Shown piece after piece: positions 16,506 to 25,360 of a DNA stretch of 39,304 nucleotides; the first letter of the stretch is position 1, and each line of letters begins with the position of its first letter. The DNA lies in contig JAFUOO010000006.1 in assembly GCA_017472685.1 (NCBI GenBank), positions 1-39,304 of the forward strand. The letters are read 5' to 3'. The notes beneath the pieces were generated by a model. It saw only the letters and a program-made list of their open reading frames with translations. It did no database searches and was not told where the DNA came from. Source of the DNA: Clostridia bacterium (GTDB lineage Bacteria > Bacillota > Clostridia > UMGS1883). Both the position numbers and the translations under genes were made by a program.

Positions 16506-17461
16506 TGAATTCAAACAGAAAAGAAAAGGTTTTACTTGAAAGAGTTATTTCGGAATTTAATCTCGAAGTTATTTATGCGCCCGACAGCATGAAGGATACC
16601 TGGATTGACTGTGCCGATGTGCACCGCCCCGGTATCCAGTTTGCGGCGGACTATTACGAATATTTTGACCACAGCAGAATACAGGTTTTAGGTAAGGCAG
16701 AAATGTTCTACCTTATGGAAAAATCCTCCGAGGAGAAGAAAAAAATTCTCTCAACACTTTGCGGAAAGAACATTCCCGCAATTGTTGTAACACGTAAGGC
16801 AGAAATTCCTACGGAGCTTATGGAAACTGTAAGGGAATGCAAAACACCTCTTCTTCGCACAGAGGAAAGCACTTCTCAGTTCATAGCATCCTACATTTCC
16901 ACCATGAACGTTATCCTTGCACCCTTTATCACACGTCACGGCGTGCTGATGGAAATATACGGTGAAGGCGTTCTCATTTTAGGCGAAAGCGGTGTAGGTA
17001 AGAGCGAAACCGCTGTTGAGCTGGTTAAACGCGGACACCGTCTTGTTGCCGACGATGCAGTTGAAATCAAGAAGGTTTCTGCAAAAACACTTGTGGCATC
17101 CTCTCCTGAAATTATCCGTCACTTTATTGAGCTTCGCGGCATAGGTATTATTGACGTTAAGAAAATCTTTGGTATGGGTGCCGTTAAAGACATTGAAAAC
17201 GTCAATCTTGTTGTAAATCTCGAGCTGTGGCAGGAGGGTAAAAACTACGAAAGACTTGGTATCGACAAAAACTATACCAACATTTTAGGCATTGATGTGC
17301 CCTCGGTTACAATTCCCGTGCGCCCCGGTCGAAACCTTGCAATCATTATCGAAATTGCGGCAATGAATTTCCGCCAGCAGCAGATGGGCTACAACGCGGC
17401 TGAAGAACTGAACGAAAGAATTGCAAAGCAGCTGAACATGGATGCAACAGGAATAATTTAA
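16502..17461 (+). CDS. hprK: HPr kinase/phosphorylase
   Basis: A 319-residue bifunctional enzyme that phosphorylates and dephosphorylates Ser46 of HPr, setting carbon catabolite repression in Firmicutes. Walker A GESGVGKS is at 161-168, the catalytic-region [10 protein letters not shown] is at 145-154, and the family signature [19 protein letters not shown] follows. The start is ATGATG overlapping the prfA stop, with AAAGGAC upstream; 16505 is equally possible as first codon. The TAA lies inside a 12-bp perfect palindrome (17452-17478). HPrK implies a PTS and CcpA-type regulation in this organism. Confidence 0.96.
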   Translation: MMNSNRKEKVLLERVISEFNLEVIYAPDSMKDTWIDCADVHRPGIQFAADYYEYFDHSRIQVLGKAEMFYLMEKSSEEKKKILSTLCGKNIPAIVVTRKAEIPTELMETVRECKTPLLRTEESTSQFIASYISTMNVILAPFITRHGVLMEIYGEGVLILGESGVGKSETAVELVKRGHRLVADDAVEIKKVSAKTLVASSPEIIRHFIELRGIGIIDVKKIFGMGAVKDIENVNLVVNLELWQEGKNYERLGIDKNYTNILGIDVPSVTIPVRPGRNLAIIIEIAAMNFRQQQMGYNAAEELNERIAKQLNMDATGII

Positions 17462-17478
17462 GCTTTGCTTAAATTATT
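17452..17478 (+). repeat. Perfect palindrome spanning the hprK stop codon
   Basis: AATAATTTAAGC (17452-17463), loop TTT, GCTTAAATTATT (17467-17478). No T run follows, so it is a poor terminator but a good RNA 3'-end or stabilising hairpin. A stretch of short repeats (AGTGAATAAGT) follows. Confidence 0.6.
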
Positions 17479-17517
17479 CAGTGAAAAGTGAATAAGTAAT
17501 AGTGAATAAGTTTGGAG

Positions 17518-17537
17518 GAAACTCTCAAGCGAGTTTC
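17518..17537 (+). repeat. Hairpin in the hprK-PHP gap
   Basis: GAAACTC (17518-17524), loop TCAAGC, GAGTTTC (17531-17537), then TTTCTATT. It is just upstream of the PHP gene ribosome binding site (TTGGAGAG). It may be a weak terminator or leader hairpin. Confidence 0.45.
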
Positions 17538-17558
17538 TTTCTATTGGAGAGATATCCC

Positions 17559-18272
17559 ATGATAAAGATAACAGTTGATACACATACCCACACAAGTGTT
17601 TCCACACACGCCTTTTCCACCTTGGAGGAAAACCTCGCGGCGGCGGCAAAAATGGGGCTTGAAGGCATTGCCATGACAAACCATGGGCCGCTTCTCGGCG
17701 ACGGTGCAGTGTGGTTTCATTTCCAGTCTGCAAGGCATTTGCCCAAATATGTTAATGGTGTAAGGCTCCTTCCCGGTGCCGAGGTTAACATTATGGATAC
17801 CTTGGGCACCTTGGACATTGAAGACAGACTTTTAAAAAACCTTGAATTAGTTATTGCAAGCTTCCACACCCCCTGCTTTGTGCCCAACAGCCCTATAGAG
17901 GATGTTACCGCGGCATGGCTCAATGTTATGGAAAACGAGCACGTTGACATTCTTGGGCACATGGGAGACGGCAGATATATGTGCGATTATGAAGCTGTTG
18001 TAAAAAAAGCAAAGGAAAAGGGAAAGATAATAGAAATAAATAATCACTCATTTAAGGTGAGGGCCGGAAGCCACGAAAACTGCAGATGCATTGCGCTTTT
18101 GTGCAAAAAGTATTCTGTGCCCGTTGTGCTCTCTACAGATGCGCACTTTTCGCCCGAGGTGGGCGTTGTGCCCAATAGCGTTGCGCTTATGGAGGAGATT
18201 GACTTCCCCGAGGAATTAATTCTCAACACCTCCCTTAAAAAGCTTTGTGATTATTTAAATATTGAAGCATAG
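17559..18272 (+). CDS. PHP domain hydrolase (YcdX-like phosphatase family)
   Basis: A 237-residue PHP-superfamily protein. The metal-binding motifs are DTHTHTSVSTHAF (D7, H9, H11), MTNHGP, PGAEVNIMD, ASFHTPCFVP, LGHMGD, EINNHSF and STDAHFS, so the trinuclear metal site looks intact. The compact, single-domain form resembles the YcdX phosphatases; the substrate is unknown. The start was moved to 17559, behind TTGGAGAG; a longer frame from 17502 reads through the hairpin region and is not credible. It lies between hprK and a sugar kinase, so a sugar-phosphate substrate is possible. Confidence 0.85.
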   Translation: MIKITVDTHTHTSVSTHAFSTLEENLAAAAKMGLEGIAMTNHGPLLGDGAVWFHFQSARHLPKYVNGVRLLPGAEVNIMDTLGTLDIEDRLLKNLELVIASFHTPCFVPNSPIEDVTAAWLNVMENEHVDILGHMGDGRYMCDYEAVVKKAKEKGKIIEINNHSFKVRAGSHENCRCIALLCKKYSVPVVLSTDAHFSPEVGVVPNSVALMEEIDFPEELILNTSLKKLCDYLNIEA

Positions 18273-18282
18273 GAAGATTGAT

Positions 18283-19191
18283 GTGAAAAATATCGGTATT
18301 GACATTGGCGGCACCTTTATAAAGGCGGCTATTGTGGAAAGCAAGGGCAAAATTGTGCTTTCCTCAAAAACACCTACACCAAAGACTGGGGCAGACATTC
18401 CCCAAAAGGTCATAGAAATGATTGATGACCTGCTTCAGAAAGCAGGGGTTAATATATCGGAAATTAAAAGCGTGGGCATAGGCGTGCCCGGAGTGTGCGA
18501 CACAAAAAAGGGCACTATTGTGAACTGCCCCAACATTGAAGGCTGTAAAAACATTGCCATATGCGATTATGTTTCCGAAAAATTCAACGTAAAAGCATAT
18601 ATCGACAACGATGCAAACTGCGCCGCATTGGGTGAATATACAGTTTCAGACATAAAAAGCGATAGCTTTGTGTTTGTAACCTTGGGCACAGGTGTGGGCG
18701 GCGGCATTATTTTAGGTGGACGGCTTCTTCGCGGCATCAATTCTGCAGCAGGCGAGGTCGGTCACATTGTTATAAAGCAGGACGGCGAAAGGTGCAACTG
18801 CGGAAGACGCGGCTGCTGGGAGCGCTATGCTTCAGTTACAGCTTTGGTACGGCAGGCACGCGCCGCAGGCTTTACAGGTCATGTGTCGGGCAGAAGCATT
18901 TTTGCCGACAAAGCAAAGGGCAACAAAAAAGCAGACGAGGTCATTAAAAAATGGCTTGAATACGTGGCAGAGGGTATATGCGACATGGTTAACATTTTCC
19001 AGCCCGACGAAATTGTCATCGGTGGCGGCATAAGCCGTGAGGGCGATATTATCCTTGACCCTGTAAAGGCGTTTGCAGACAAATATTCCATTAAAGACAC
19101 AAACAGCCCGAGAAACACACAAATCCGCATATCGAAGCTTTTTAACGATGCGGGTGTTGTGGGAGCAAGCTTTCTTTACACCCAAAATTAA
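18283..19191 (+). CDS. ROK family sugar kinase (glucokinase-like)
   Basis: A 302-residue ROK protein. IGIDIGGTFIKAAIV is the phosphate-1 motif, DNDANCAALGE holds the catalytic Asp, GTGVGGGIILGG is the adenosine-side loop, and AAGEVGHIVI plus CNCGRRGCWERYAS is the zinc-binding ROK signature (CxCGxxGCxE). There is no N-terminal HTH, so it is a kinase and not a repressor. The start is GTG at 18283 with AGGAAG six bases upstream; the TTG at 18262 would overlap the PHP gene. Glucokinase is the most likely specificity, but N-acetyl sugar kinases share these motifs. Its neighbours HPrK and MurB suggest a place between glycolysis and wall precursors. Confidence 0.9.
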   Translation: MKNIGIDIGGTFIKAAIVESKGKIVLSSKTPTPKTGADIPQKVIEMIDDLLQKAGVNISEIKSVGIGVPGVCDTKKGTIVNCPNIEGCKNIAICDYVSEKFNVKAYIDNDANCAALGEYTVSDIKSDSFVFVTLGTGVGGGIILGGRLLRGINSAAGEVGHIVIKQDGERCNCGRRGCWERYASVTALVRQARAAGFTGHVSGRSIFADKAKGNKKADEVIKKWLEYVAEGICDMVNIFQPDEIVIGGGISREGDIILDPVKAFADKYSIKDTNSPRNTQIRISKLFNDAGVVGASFLYTQN

Positions 19192-19208
19192 ACCCGGCGG
19201 TGATATAG

Positions 19209-20087
19209 TTGTATAATTTTGAAAATTGCAGTGTACAGTTTAACGTACAGATGAAAGAATATACTACCTTCAAGACAGGTGGCGCGGCAAAGGTTATTAT
19301 AGAGCCCGAAACGCCTATAGCTGTTGCTCAGGTGCTTCGCGCCTTGAAGGAGCGTGGCGAAAGCTACTACGTTTTAGGCAACGGCAGCAACCTTCTTGTG
19401 GCAGATGAGGGGATAGATATTCCCATAATCCACATAGGCAAAAAGCTGAGCGAGGTAAGAGTTGACGGCGAAAGTGTTATCTGTCAGGCAGGTGCGCTTT
19501 TGTCGGGCGCTGCAACAGCGGCGTATAAAAGCTCTCTTACGGGGCTTGAGTTTGCTCACGGCATCCCCGGAAGCGTGGGCGGCGGTGTCTGTATGAATGC
19601 AGGCGCTTACGGCGGTGAGCTTAAGGATGTTATTGACTGGATTGATTACGCCTCCCCCTCGGGCGAGGTTTGCCGCATGGATTGCGACACGGCAAATCTT
19701 AGTTACCGTCACAGCTTTTTCTCAGATAAGGACTACGTCGTTACGGCTGCCTGCTTTAAGCTGAAGGCGGGCAACATCGACGAAATCCTGGGCAAAATGA
19801 AGCTTCTTGGTGAAAAGCGACGTGACAAACAGCCCTTGGAGTATCCCTCCGCGGGCAGTACATTCAAGCGTCCCGCAGGCGGTTTTGCCGCCGCACTTAT
19901 TGAAGAAGCGGGGCTTAAGGGCACCTGCTGCGGTGATGCTGTAGTGAGCGAAAAGCATTCGGGCTTTATTGTAAACAAGGGCAATGCCACAACAGGCGAC
20001 ATACTAAACCTCATGGAAACGGTTAAGGAAAAGGTTTACAAAAAATCGGGCATCATGCTCGAGCCGGAGGTTAAATTCTGGAAGTAA
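19209..20087 (+). CDS. murB: UDP-N-acetylenolpyruvoylglucosamine reductase
   Basis: A 292-residue FAD enzyme that reduces the MurA product to UDP-MurNAc in peptidoglycan synthesis. Motifs: MKEYTTFKTGGAAK, YYVLGNGSNLLV, GIPGSVGGGVCMNAGAYGGEL, the catalytic Ser in PSAGSTFKRP, and the Glu of LEPEVKFW at the C-terminus. The start is TTG at 19209 with GGCGGTGAT upstream; an ATG at 19251 would remove the usual N-terminal 14 residues before the TTFK block. murA is 6.6 kb away on the opposite strand. Confidence 0.93.
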   Translation: MYNFENCSVQFNVQMKEYTTFKTGGAAKVIIEPETPIAVAQVLRALKERGESYYVLGNGSNLLVADEGIDIPIIHIGKKLSEVRVDGESVICQAGALLSGAATAAYKSSLTGLEFAHGIPGSVGGGVCMNAGAYGGELKDVIDWIDYASPSGEVCRMDCDTANLSYRHSFFSDKDYVVTAACFKLKAGNIDEILGKMKLLGEKRRDKQPLEYPSAGSTFKRPAGGFAAALIEEAGLKGTCCGDAVVSEKHSGFIVNKGNATTGDILNLMETVKEKVYKKSGIMLEPEVKFWK

Positions 20088-20098
20088 GGGTGAGATAG

Positions 20099-20959
20099 AT
20101 GAAATTTTTGATTATTACGGGTATTTCCGGTGCAGGCAAAACTCAGGTACTGCACTTTCTTGAAGACATGGGCTACTACTGCATCGACAACATGCCTGTG
20201 CTTTTCCTTTCGGCATTTGCTCAGGCTGTATCCGAGGGTAAAATAAAGGCAAAAAATGTTGCCGTTGTTACCGACATCCGAGGCGGCGAAATGTTCTCTA
20301 ACATCGAAGAAGAGCTGTCAAAAATTTCAAAGGACACCTGCCCTTACGAAATTGTTTTCTTGGAGGCTGACCACACAGCGCTTGTGCGCCGTTACAAGGA
20401 AACAAGGCGAGCGCATCCCCTTGCTCCTCACGGACCTGTTGAAAAGGGCATTGCCGCCGAAAGAGAAATTATGGCAAACATAAGGCAGAAGGCAGACCAC
20501 GTTATAAACACATCAAACCTTCTGACACGTGAGCTGAACGAAATTGTTCGAGAAAAATTTGGTGACGAAGGCAAAAAGAAGGAGTTCTTCTCCATTAACG
20601 TTATGTCCTTCGGCTTTAAATACGGTATTCCCATTGCAACGGACCTTGTTATGGACGTTAGGTTTTTGCCCAACCCCTACTATGTAGAGGATATGCGCTA
20701 CCGCACGGGTCTTGACGAGGATGTGTACAAATATGTAACCGAAAACGAACAGTGTGCGGAGTTTGTAAAGAGATATTCCGAAATGATAATGTATCTTGTG
20801 CCTCACTACATTCGTGACGGACGACGCCAGATAACCATTTCCATAGGCTGTACGGGCGGCAAGCACAGAAGTGTTGCCATTACCGAAATGCTTAAGAAGG
20901 TTTTTGAAGAAAATTCTCTTGTGGCAAAAAGCTCCCACAGAGACATTGAAAGGAAGTAA
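20099..20959 (+). CDS. rapZ: RapZ/YvcJ nucleotide-binding protein (RNase adapter family)
   Basis: A 286-residue P-loop protein. Walker A GISGAGKT is at 8-15, and the family blocks FGFKYGIPIATDLVMDVRF, LPNPYY and IGCTGGKHRSV are present. In E. coli RapZ senses glucosamine-6-phosphate and guides RNase E to a small RNA; in Bacillus YvcJ affects competence. The molecular role in Clostridia is less clear. It starts 11 bases after murB and ends 2 bases before whiA. yvcK, which usually separates rapZ and whiA, is missing here. Confidence 0.94.
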   Translation: MKFLIITGISGAGKTQVLHFLEDMGYYCIDNMPVLFLSAFAQAVSEGKIKAKNVAVVTDIRGGEMFSNIEEELSKISKDTCPYEIVFLEADHTALVRRYKETRRAHPLAPHGPVEKGIAAEREIMANIRQKADHVINTSNLLTRELNEIVREKFGDEGKKKEFFSINVMSFGFKYGIPIATDLVMDVRFLPNPYYVEDMRYRTGLDEDVYKYVTENEQCAEFVKRYSEMIMYLVPHYIRDGRRQITISIGCTGGKHRSVAITEMLKKVFEENSLVAKSSHRDIERK

Positions 20960-20961
20960 GT

Positions 20962-21849
20962 ATGACCTTTCTTAACGAAGTAAAAGAAGAGTTATTGAAT
21001 TTAAGAATAAAAAAGAACTGTTGCATGACCTCCGAGGTAAGGGGCATCCTTGCCTTCGGAGGCATCGCATTCGGTGAGGGCATTCTTTTCGGCACCGATA
21101 GCTTTTCCTTAGCAAAAAGGCTCAGTATTTTTTTGCGCAAGGTGTGTAATGTCAACTTTGCCGAAAGGCTCGATGAGGACGCAGGCAGCTACAAGTTCCT
21201 CATCCCCGAAAGCATTCTTTCTGAGATAGGGCTTAAGGTTGAAGCGGAGGCTGTGGCGGAAAGCGAGAACAAAGAGCTTGACCATTGCTGTATGCAGGCG
21301 TTTGTCCGGGGTGCGTTTCTTGCATCGGGCAGTGCGGCAAACCCCGAAAAAGCCTACAGAGTTGAAATCTTTACGGAAAGAGCATGGCTTTGCGACAAAA
21401 CCTTTGAAATTATAACCTCCTTAGGCGTAGACTGCAAAAAGGTTAAACGGAAAAACCTTTACGTTATCTACGGCAACAACAGCGAAAATGCATCGGACCT
21501 TCTTAAGGTTACAGAAGCATCACATGCGGTTTTTAAAATGCTGGATGCCAAAATCGAAAAGGAAAAGCGCAACAGAACAAACCGCCAGATTAATTTTGAC
21601 ATGGCGAATATTGACCGTATAAATGAAAATTCCAGGCGTGAGGCAGATGCCATCCGTCTGATTGATAAAAAAATAGGCATCGGGGAGCTTAAGCCTAAGC
21701 TTCGTGAGGTTGCAAGGCTCCGCCTTGACAACGAGGGTGCCTCATTAAGAGAGCTTTGCGAAATGTGCGACCCGCCATTGGCAAAAAGCACTCTTAACAA
21801 CAGACTGAACAAATTGATACAAATAGCAGAAGAATTGAGTGATGAGTAA
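20962..21849 (+). CDS. whiA: DNA-binding protein WhiA
   Basis: A 295-residue WhiA, a DNA-binding protein tied to cell division and chromosome organisation in Gram-positives. The N-terminal part has the LAGLIDADG-like fold (MTSEVRGILAFGG, FVRGAFLASGSAANPEKAYR), and the C-terminal HTH includes LKPKLREVARLRLDNEGASL and PLAKSTLNNRLNKL. GGAAG precedes the start. Its stop overlaps dnaE by one base (TAATG). Confidence 0.95.
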   Translation: MTFLNEVKEELLNLRIKKNCCMTSEVRGILAFGGIAFGEGILFGTDSFSLAKRLSIFLRKVCNVNFAERLDEDAGSYKFLIPESILSEIGLKVEAEAVAESENKELDHCCMQAFVRGAFLASGSAANPEKAYRVEIFTERAWLCDKTFEIITSLGVDCKKVKRKNLYVIYGNNSENASDLLKVTEASHAVFKMLDAKIEKEKRNRTNRQINFDMANIDRINENSRREADAIRLIDKKIGIGELKPKLREVARLRLDNEGASLRELCEMCDPPLAKSTLNNRLNKLIQIAEELSDE

Positions 21850-24800
21850 TGTTTACCCATTTACATGTACATAGTGAATACAGCCTTCTGGACGGTGCGG
21901 CACGAGTTGCCGATTTGCCCAAAAGAGCCAAAGAGCTTGGTCAAAGCGCCATGGCTCTTACCGACCATGGCGTTATGTACGGCGCGGTGGACTTTTACAA
22001 GGCGTGTAAAAAGGAAGGCGTTAAGCCCATCATCGGCTGCGAGGTGTATGTTGCGCCCAGAACTCTTTACGATAAATCGTCCAAGGCAGACGCGGACAAC
22101 TTCCACCTTGTGCTCCTTGCCAAGAACGAAAAGGGCTACCGCAATCTGTGCAAAATAGCATCAAAGGCGGCTGTTGACGGCTTCTATTATCGTCCCAGAA
22201 CAGATAAAAACGAGCTTAAGAAATACAGTGAGGGTCTTGTGGCACTCTCTGCCTGCCTTGCGGGCGAAATACCCTATCTTCTTACCGAGGGTGACTACGA
22301 GGGTGCAAAGCGCGCCCTCTATGAATACAAGGCAATTTTTGAGGATTTTTATATCGAAATTCAGGACCACGACATTGAAGAGCAGCGCATGATTATGCCC
22401 GACCTTTTAAAGCTTGCCAAGGAAACAGACACGCCTCTTGTTGCAACTAACGACATTCACTACGTTAACCGTGAGGATGCCAACTATCAGGATGTGCTCT
22501 TATGCATACAGACAGGCAAAAAAATTGCCGATGAAAACCGAATGAAGTTTTCCACAGACGAGTTTTATGTAAAGAGCGAGGAGGAAATGCGCGAGCTGTT
22601 CAGGTTTGCTCCCGAGGCAATTGAAAACACCAACAAAATTGCCGACATGTGCTCCTTTGAGTTTGAATTCCACAAAAAGCTCTTGCCCCAGTTTCCCATT
22701 CCCGAGGGCTACACCCGTACGGGCTATCTGGAAGAATTGTGCCGTAAGGGGCTTAATAACCGTTACGGCGAAAATATCGACGAAAAGCTCCGTAACAGGC
22801 TTGACTATGAGCTTAATGTTATAAATAACATGGGCTTCACCGACTACTTTTTAATAGTTTCGGACTTTATCGGCTATGCCAAGAAAAACGGTATTTACGT
22901 TGGCCCCGGTCGAGGCAGTGCGGCAGGAAGCATTGTGGCATATGTGCTCGAAATTACCGACATTGACCCCATTAAATACAATCTGCTTTTTGAGCGCTTC
23001 CTTAACCCTGAGCGTATTTCAATGCCCGATATTGATATTGACTTCTGCAAGGAGCGCCGAGGCGAGGTTATTGACTACGTTGTTGAAAAATACGGCAAGG
23101 ATAATGTTTGCCAGATTATAACCTTCGGCACAATGAAAGCGCGTGCGGCAATCCGTGACGCAGGCAGGGTAATGGATTTACCCTATGCCGAGGTGGATGC
23201 CGTGGCAAAGGCTGTGCCAAAGGAATTGGGCATAACCATTGAAAAAGCCCTTGAAGCACCAAAGCTTAAGGAAATGTACCATAACGACGAAATGGTAAAG
23301 AAGCTTATCGATACAGCTCTCAGCATTGAGGATTTGCCCAAAAGCTCGGGTACCCATGCGGCAGGTGTTGTTATCTGCGGCGAAAGGCTTGATGAGCATA
23401 TACCTCTTTCAAAAAATGACGATGTTGTTGTAACCCAGTATACAAAGGACACAGTTGAAGAGTTAGGTCTTCTTAAGATGGACTTTTTGGGGCTTAAAAA
23501 CCTTACGGTTATCCGTAACTGTGTTGAATTTGCTTCAAGCCAGGGCATTACAATTGACCTCAAGAACATCTCCTATGAGGAGAGCGAGGTCTACCGGATG
23601 ATTTCAAAGGGCGACACCGCAGGCGTGTTCCAGTTAGAATCGGGAGGCATGACAGACTTCATGAAAAAGCTTCGCCCCTCTAACCTTGAAGACATTATTG
23701 CGGGCGTTTCTCTTTACCGCCCGGGTCCCATGGACTTTATTCCCCAGTATATACGAAACAAGCATAACCCCGACATGATTACCTACAAGCATCCGCTCCT
23801 TGAGCCCATACTTAAGGACACCTACGGCTGTATTGTGTATCAGGAGCAGGTTATGGAAATTGTGCGTTCTCTTGCAGGCTTCTCCTTAGGCGGAGCGGAC
23901 ATGGTGCGTCGTGCCATGAGCAAGAAAAAGGTACACGAAATGGAAAAAGCACGCCAGAACTTTATCTATGGCGAGGTTGACGAAGCAGGTAACGTTGTTA
24001 TCCCCGGCTGCTTAAGGCGTGGCATTGACGAAAAAACAGCATCCAGTATATTCGACGATATGGACGCTTTTGCAAAGTACGCCTTCAACCGTTCTCATGC
24101 GGCGTGCTATGCAGTCGTTGCGTACCAGACGGCATATCTCAAGTATTTTTATCCGGTGCACTTTATGGCGGCACTCATTACAGGCTTTATGGACGAAGCC
24201 AACAAGGTTTCCGTCTATGTGGAAACCTGTAAGAGCATGGGCATCAAAATTCTGCCCCCGGATATTAACAAGAGCTATGCAACCTTCAGTGTTGAAGGAA
24301 GCGACATACGCTTCGGCTTGGGCAGCATCAAAAACGTGGGCATTGCCTTTGTCAACAGAGCTGTTGAAGAGCGTAAGGCTAACGGCGACTTTAAAAGCTT
24401 TTCCGATTTTGCAAAGCGCATGAGCGATAAGGACATTAACAAGCGCTCCGTTGAAGGCATAATCCGTGTGGGTAGCTTTGATCTGATTGTGCCCTCCCGT
24501 AGCAAGCTGCTTGCAGGCTTTGAAAACATTGTGGAGTCAGCAGTCAAGGAAAAGAAAAGCAATATCGAAGGGCAGATAAGCCTTTTTGGCGACATTATGG
24601 TTGATGAGGCAAGCGAAAAGGACGAATTGCCCAACGCACCCGAGCTTCCCAAGAGCATGATTCTTGAAATGGAAAAGGAATGGGGCGGAATGTACTTTTC
24701 GGGTCACCCCTTGGACGACTATCGCGAAATTGTCAATTCCGAGCGCTTCACACGCATTGCCGACATTCTCATGGGCGAGGTGGGTGACGGCGAATTTGTT

Positions 24801-25304
24801 ACGGTGGCAGGTCTTGTTACAAGCCGTCGCGACAAAAGAACAAAAAACAACACAATGATGAGCTTTATTGTATTAGAAGACTTTACAGGCTCAATTGAAA
24901 CCATCGTATTCCCCAAAACGCTCACAAAGCACGATGCCATTATGCAGGAAGGCGCCTTTGTGCGCATGAGTGCACGAGTGGATGCAAAGGACGACGATTT
25001 CGAGAGTGATGCAGAAAAGGCTGTTACCGCAAAGCTTATTATGGACACCATAAGCCCCCTTGAACTGCCTGAGAGCGCACCTGAGGGCGAAGGGGCGGTC
25101 ATTTGCCTGAATATCAGAAATAATGATATGGCAAAGCTTGACGAGGTAAGGAGTATTCTTCTTGGGTGCAAGGGCTTTGACAGAGTTATGCTTAACCTTG
25201 ATGGGCGGGAAATTCCCTGCCACAGCTCTGTTAAAACAAACGCCCTTAAGGCAAAGGAACTGATTGATAAATACTTTGGCGAAAAGCGCTGCGAAATACA
25301 ATAG
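21849..25304 (+). CDS. dnaE: DNA polymerase III subunit alpha (DnaE type)
   Basis: A 1151-residue replicative polymerase of the C family. The PHP domain is at the N-terminus with intact H4, H6 and H8 in THLHVHSEYSLLDGA. The palm has GPGRGSAAGSIVAYVL and the catalytic acidic motif MPDIDIDFCKERR near residue 390. Later come SGTHAAGVVI, FQLESGGMTDFM, YRPGPMDFIPQYI and FNRSHAACYA, then an OB-fold near 990-1010 (MSFIVLEDFTGSIETIVFP). Length is usual for DnaE1/DnaE3. Clostridia normally also have PolC, not seen here. Last gene of the long plus-strand run; its unit ends at 25316-25360. Confidence 0.97.
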   Translation: MFTHLHVHSEYSLLDGAARVADLPKRAKELGQSAMALTDHGVMYGAVDFYKACKKEGVKPIIGCEVYVAPRTLYDKSSKADADNFHLVLLAKNEKGYRNLCKIASKAAVDGFYYRPRTDKNELKKYSEGLVALSACLAGEIPYLLTEGDYEGAKRALYEYKAIFEDFYIEIQDHDIEEQRMIMPDLLKLAKETDTPLVATNDIHYVNREDANYQDVLLCIQTGKKIADENRMKFSTDEFYVKSEEEMRELFRFAPEAIENTNKIADMCSFEFEFHKKLLPQFPIPEGYTRTGYLEELCRKGLNNRYGENIDEKLRNRLDYELNVINNMGFTDYFLIVSDFIGYAKKNGIYVGPGRGSAAGSIVAYVLEITDIDPIKYNLLFERFLNPERISMPDIDIDFCKERRGEVIDYVVEKYGKDNVCQIITFGTMKARAAIRDAGRVMDLPYAEVDAVAKAVPKELGITIEKALEAPKLKEMYHNDEMVKKLIDTALSIEDLPKSSGTHAAGVVICGERLDEHIPLSKNDDVVVTQYTKDTVEELGLLKMDFLGLKNLTVIRNCVEFASSQGITIDLKNISYEESEVYRMISKGDTAGVFQLESGGMTDFMKKLRPSNLEDIIAGVSLYRPGPMDFIPQYIRNKHNPDMITYKHPLLEPILKDTYGCIVYQEQVMEIVRSLAGFSLGGADMVRRAMSKKKVHEMEKARQNFIYGEVDEAGNVVIPGCLRRGIDEKTASSIFDDMDAFAKYAFNRSHAACYAVVAYQTAYLKYFYPVHFMAALITGFMDEANKVSVYVETCKSMGIKILPPDINKSYATFSVEGSDIRFGLGSIKNVGIAFVNRAVEERKANGDFKSFSDFAKRMSDKDINKRSVEGIIRVGSFDLIVPSRSKLLAGFENIVESAVKEKKSNIEGQISLFGDIMVDEASEKDELPNAPELPKSMILEMEKEWGGMYFSGHPLDDYREIVNSERFTRIADILMGEVGDGEFVTVAGLVTSRRDKRTKNNTMMSFIVLEDFTGSIETIVFPKTLTKHDAIMQEGAFVRMSARVDAKDDDFESDAEKAVTAKLIMDTISPLELPESAPEGEGAVICLNIRNNDMAKLDEVRSILLGCKGFDRVMLNLDGREIPCHSSVKTNALKAKELIDKYFGEKRCEIQ

Positions 25305-25315
25305 GTAAGTTTACC

Positions 25316-25360
25316 ATAAATGAAAAAAGCTTGGGATTTCCCCAAGCTTTTTTCATTTAT
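25316..25360. terminator. Bidirectional terminator between dnaE and rlmH
   Basis: A 20-bp perfect stem (25316-25335 with 25341-25360), loop ATTTC, containing A6 and T6 runs on its two sides so it works in both directions. The rlmH stop codon is inside the right arm. Confidence 0.9.
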
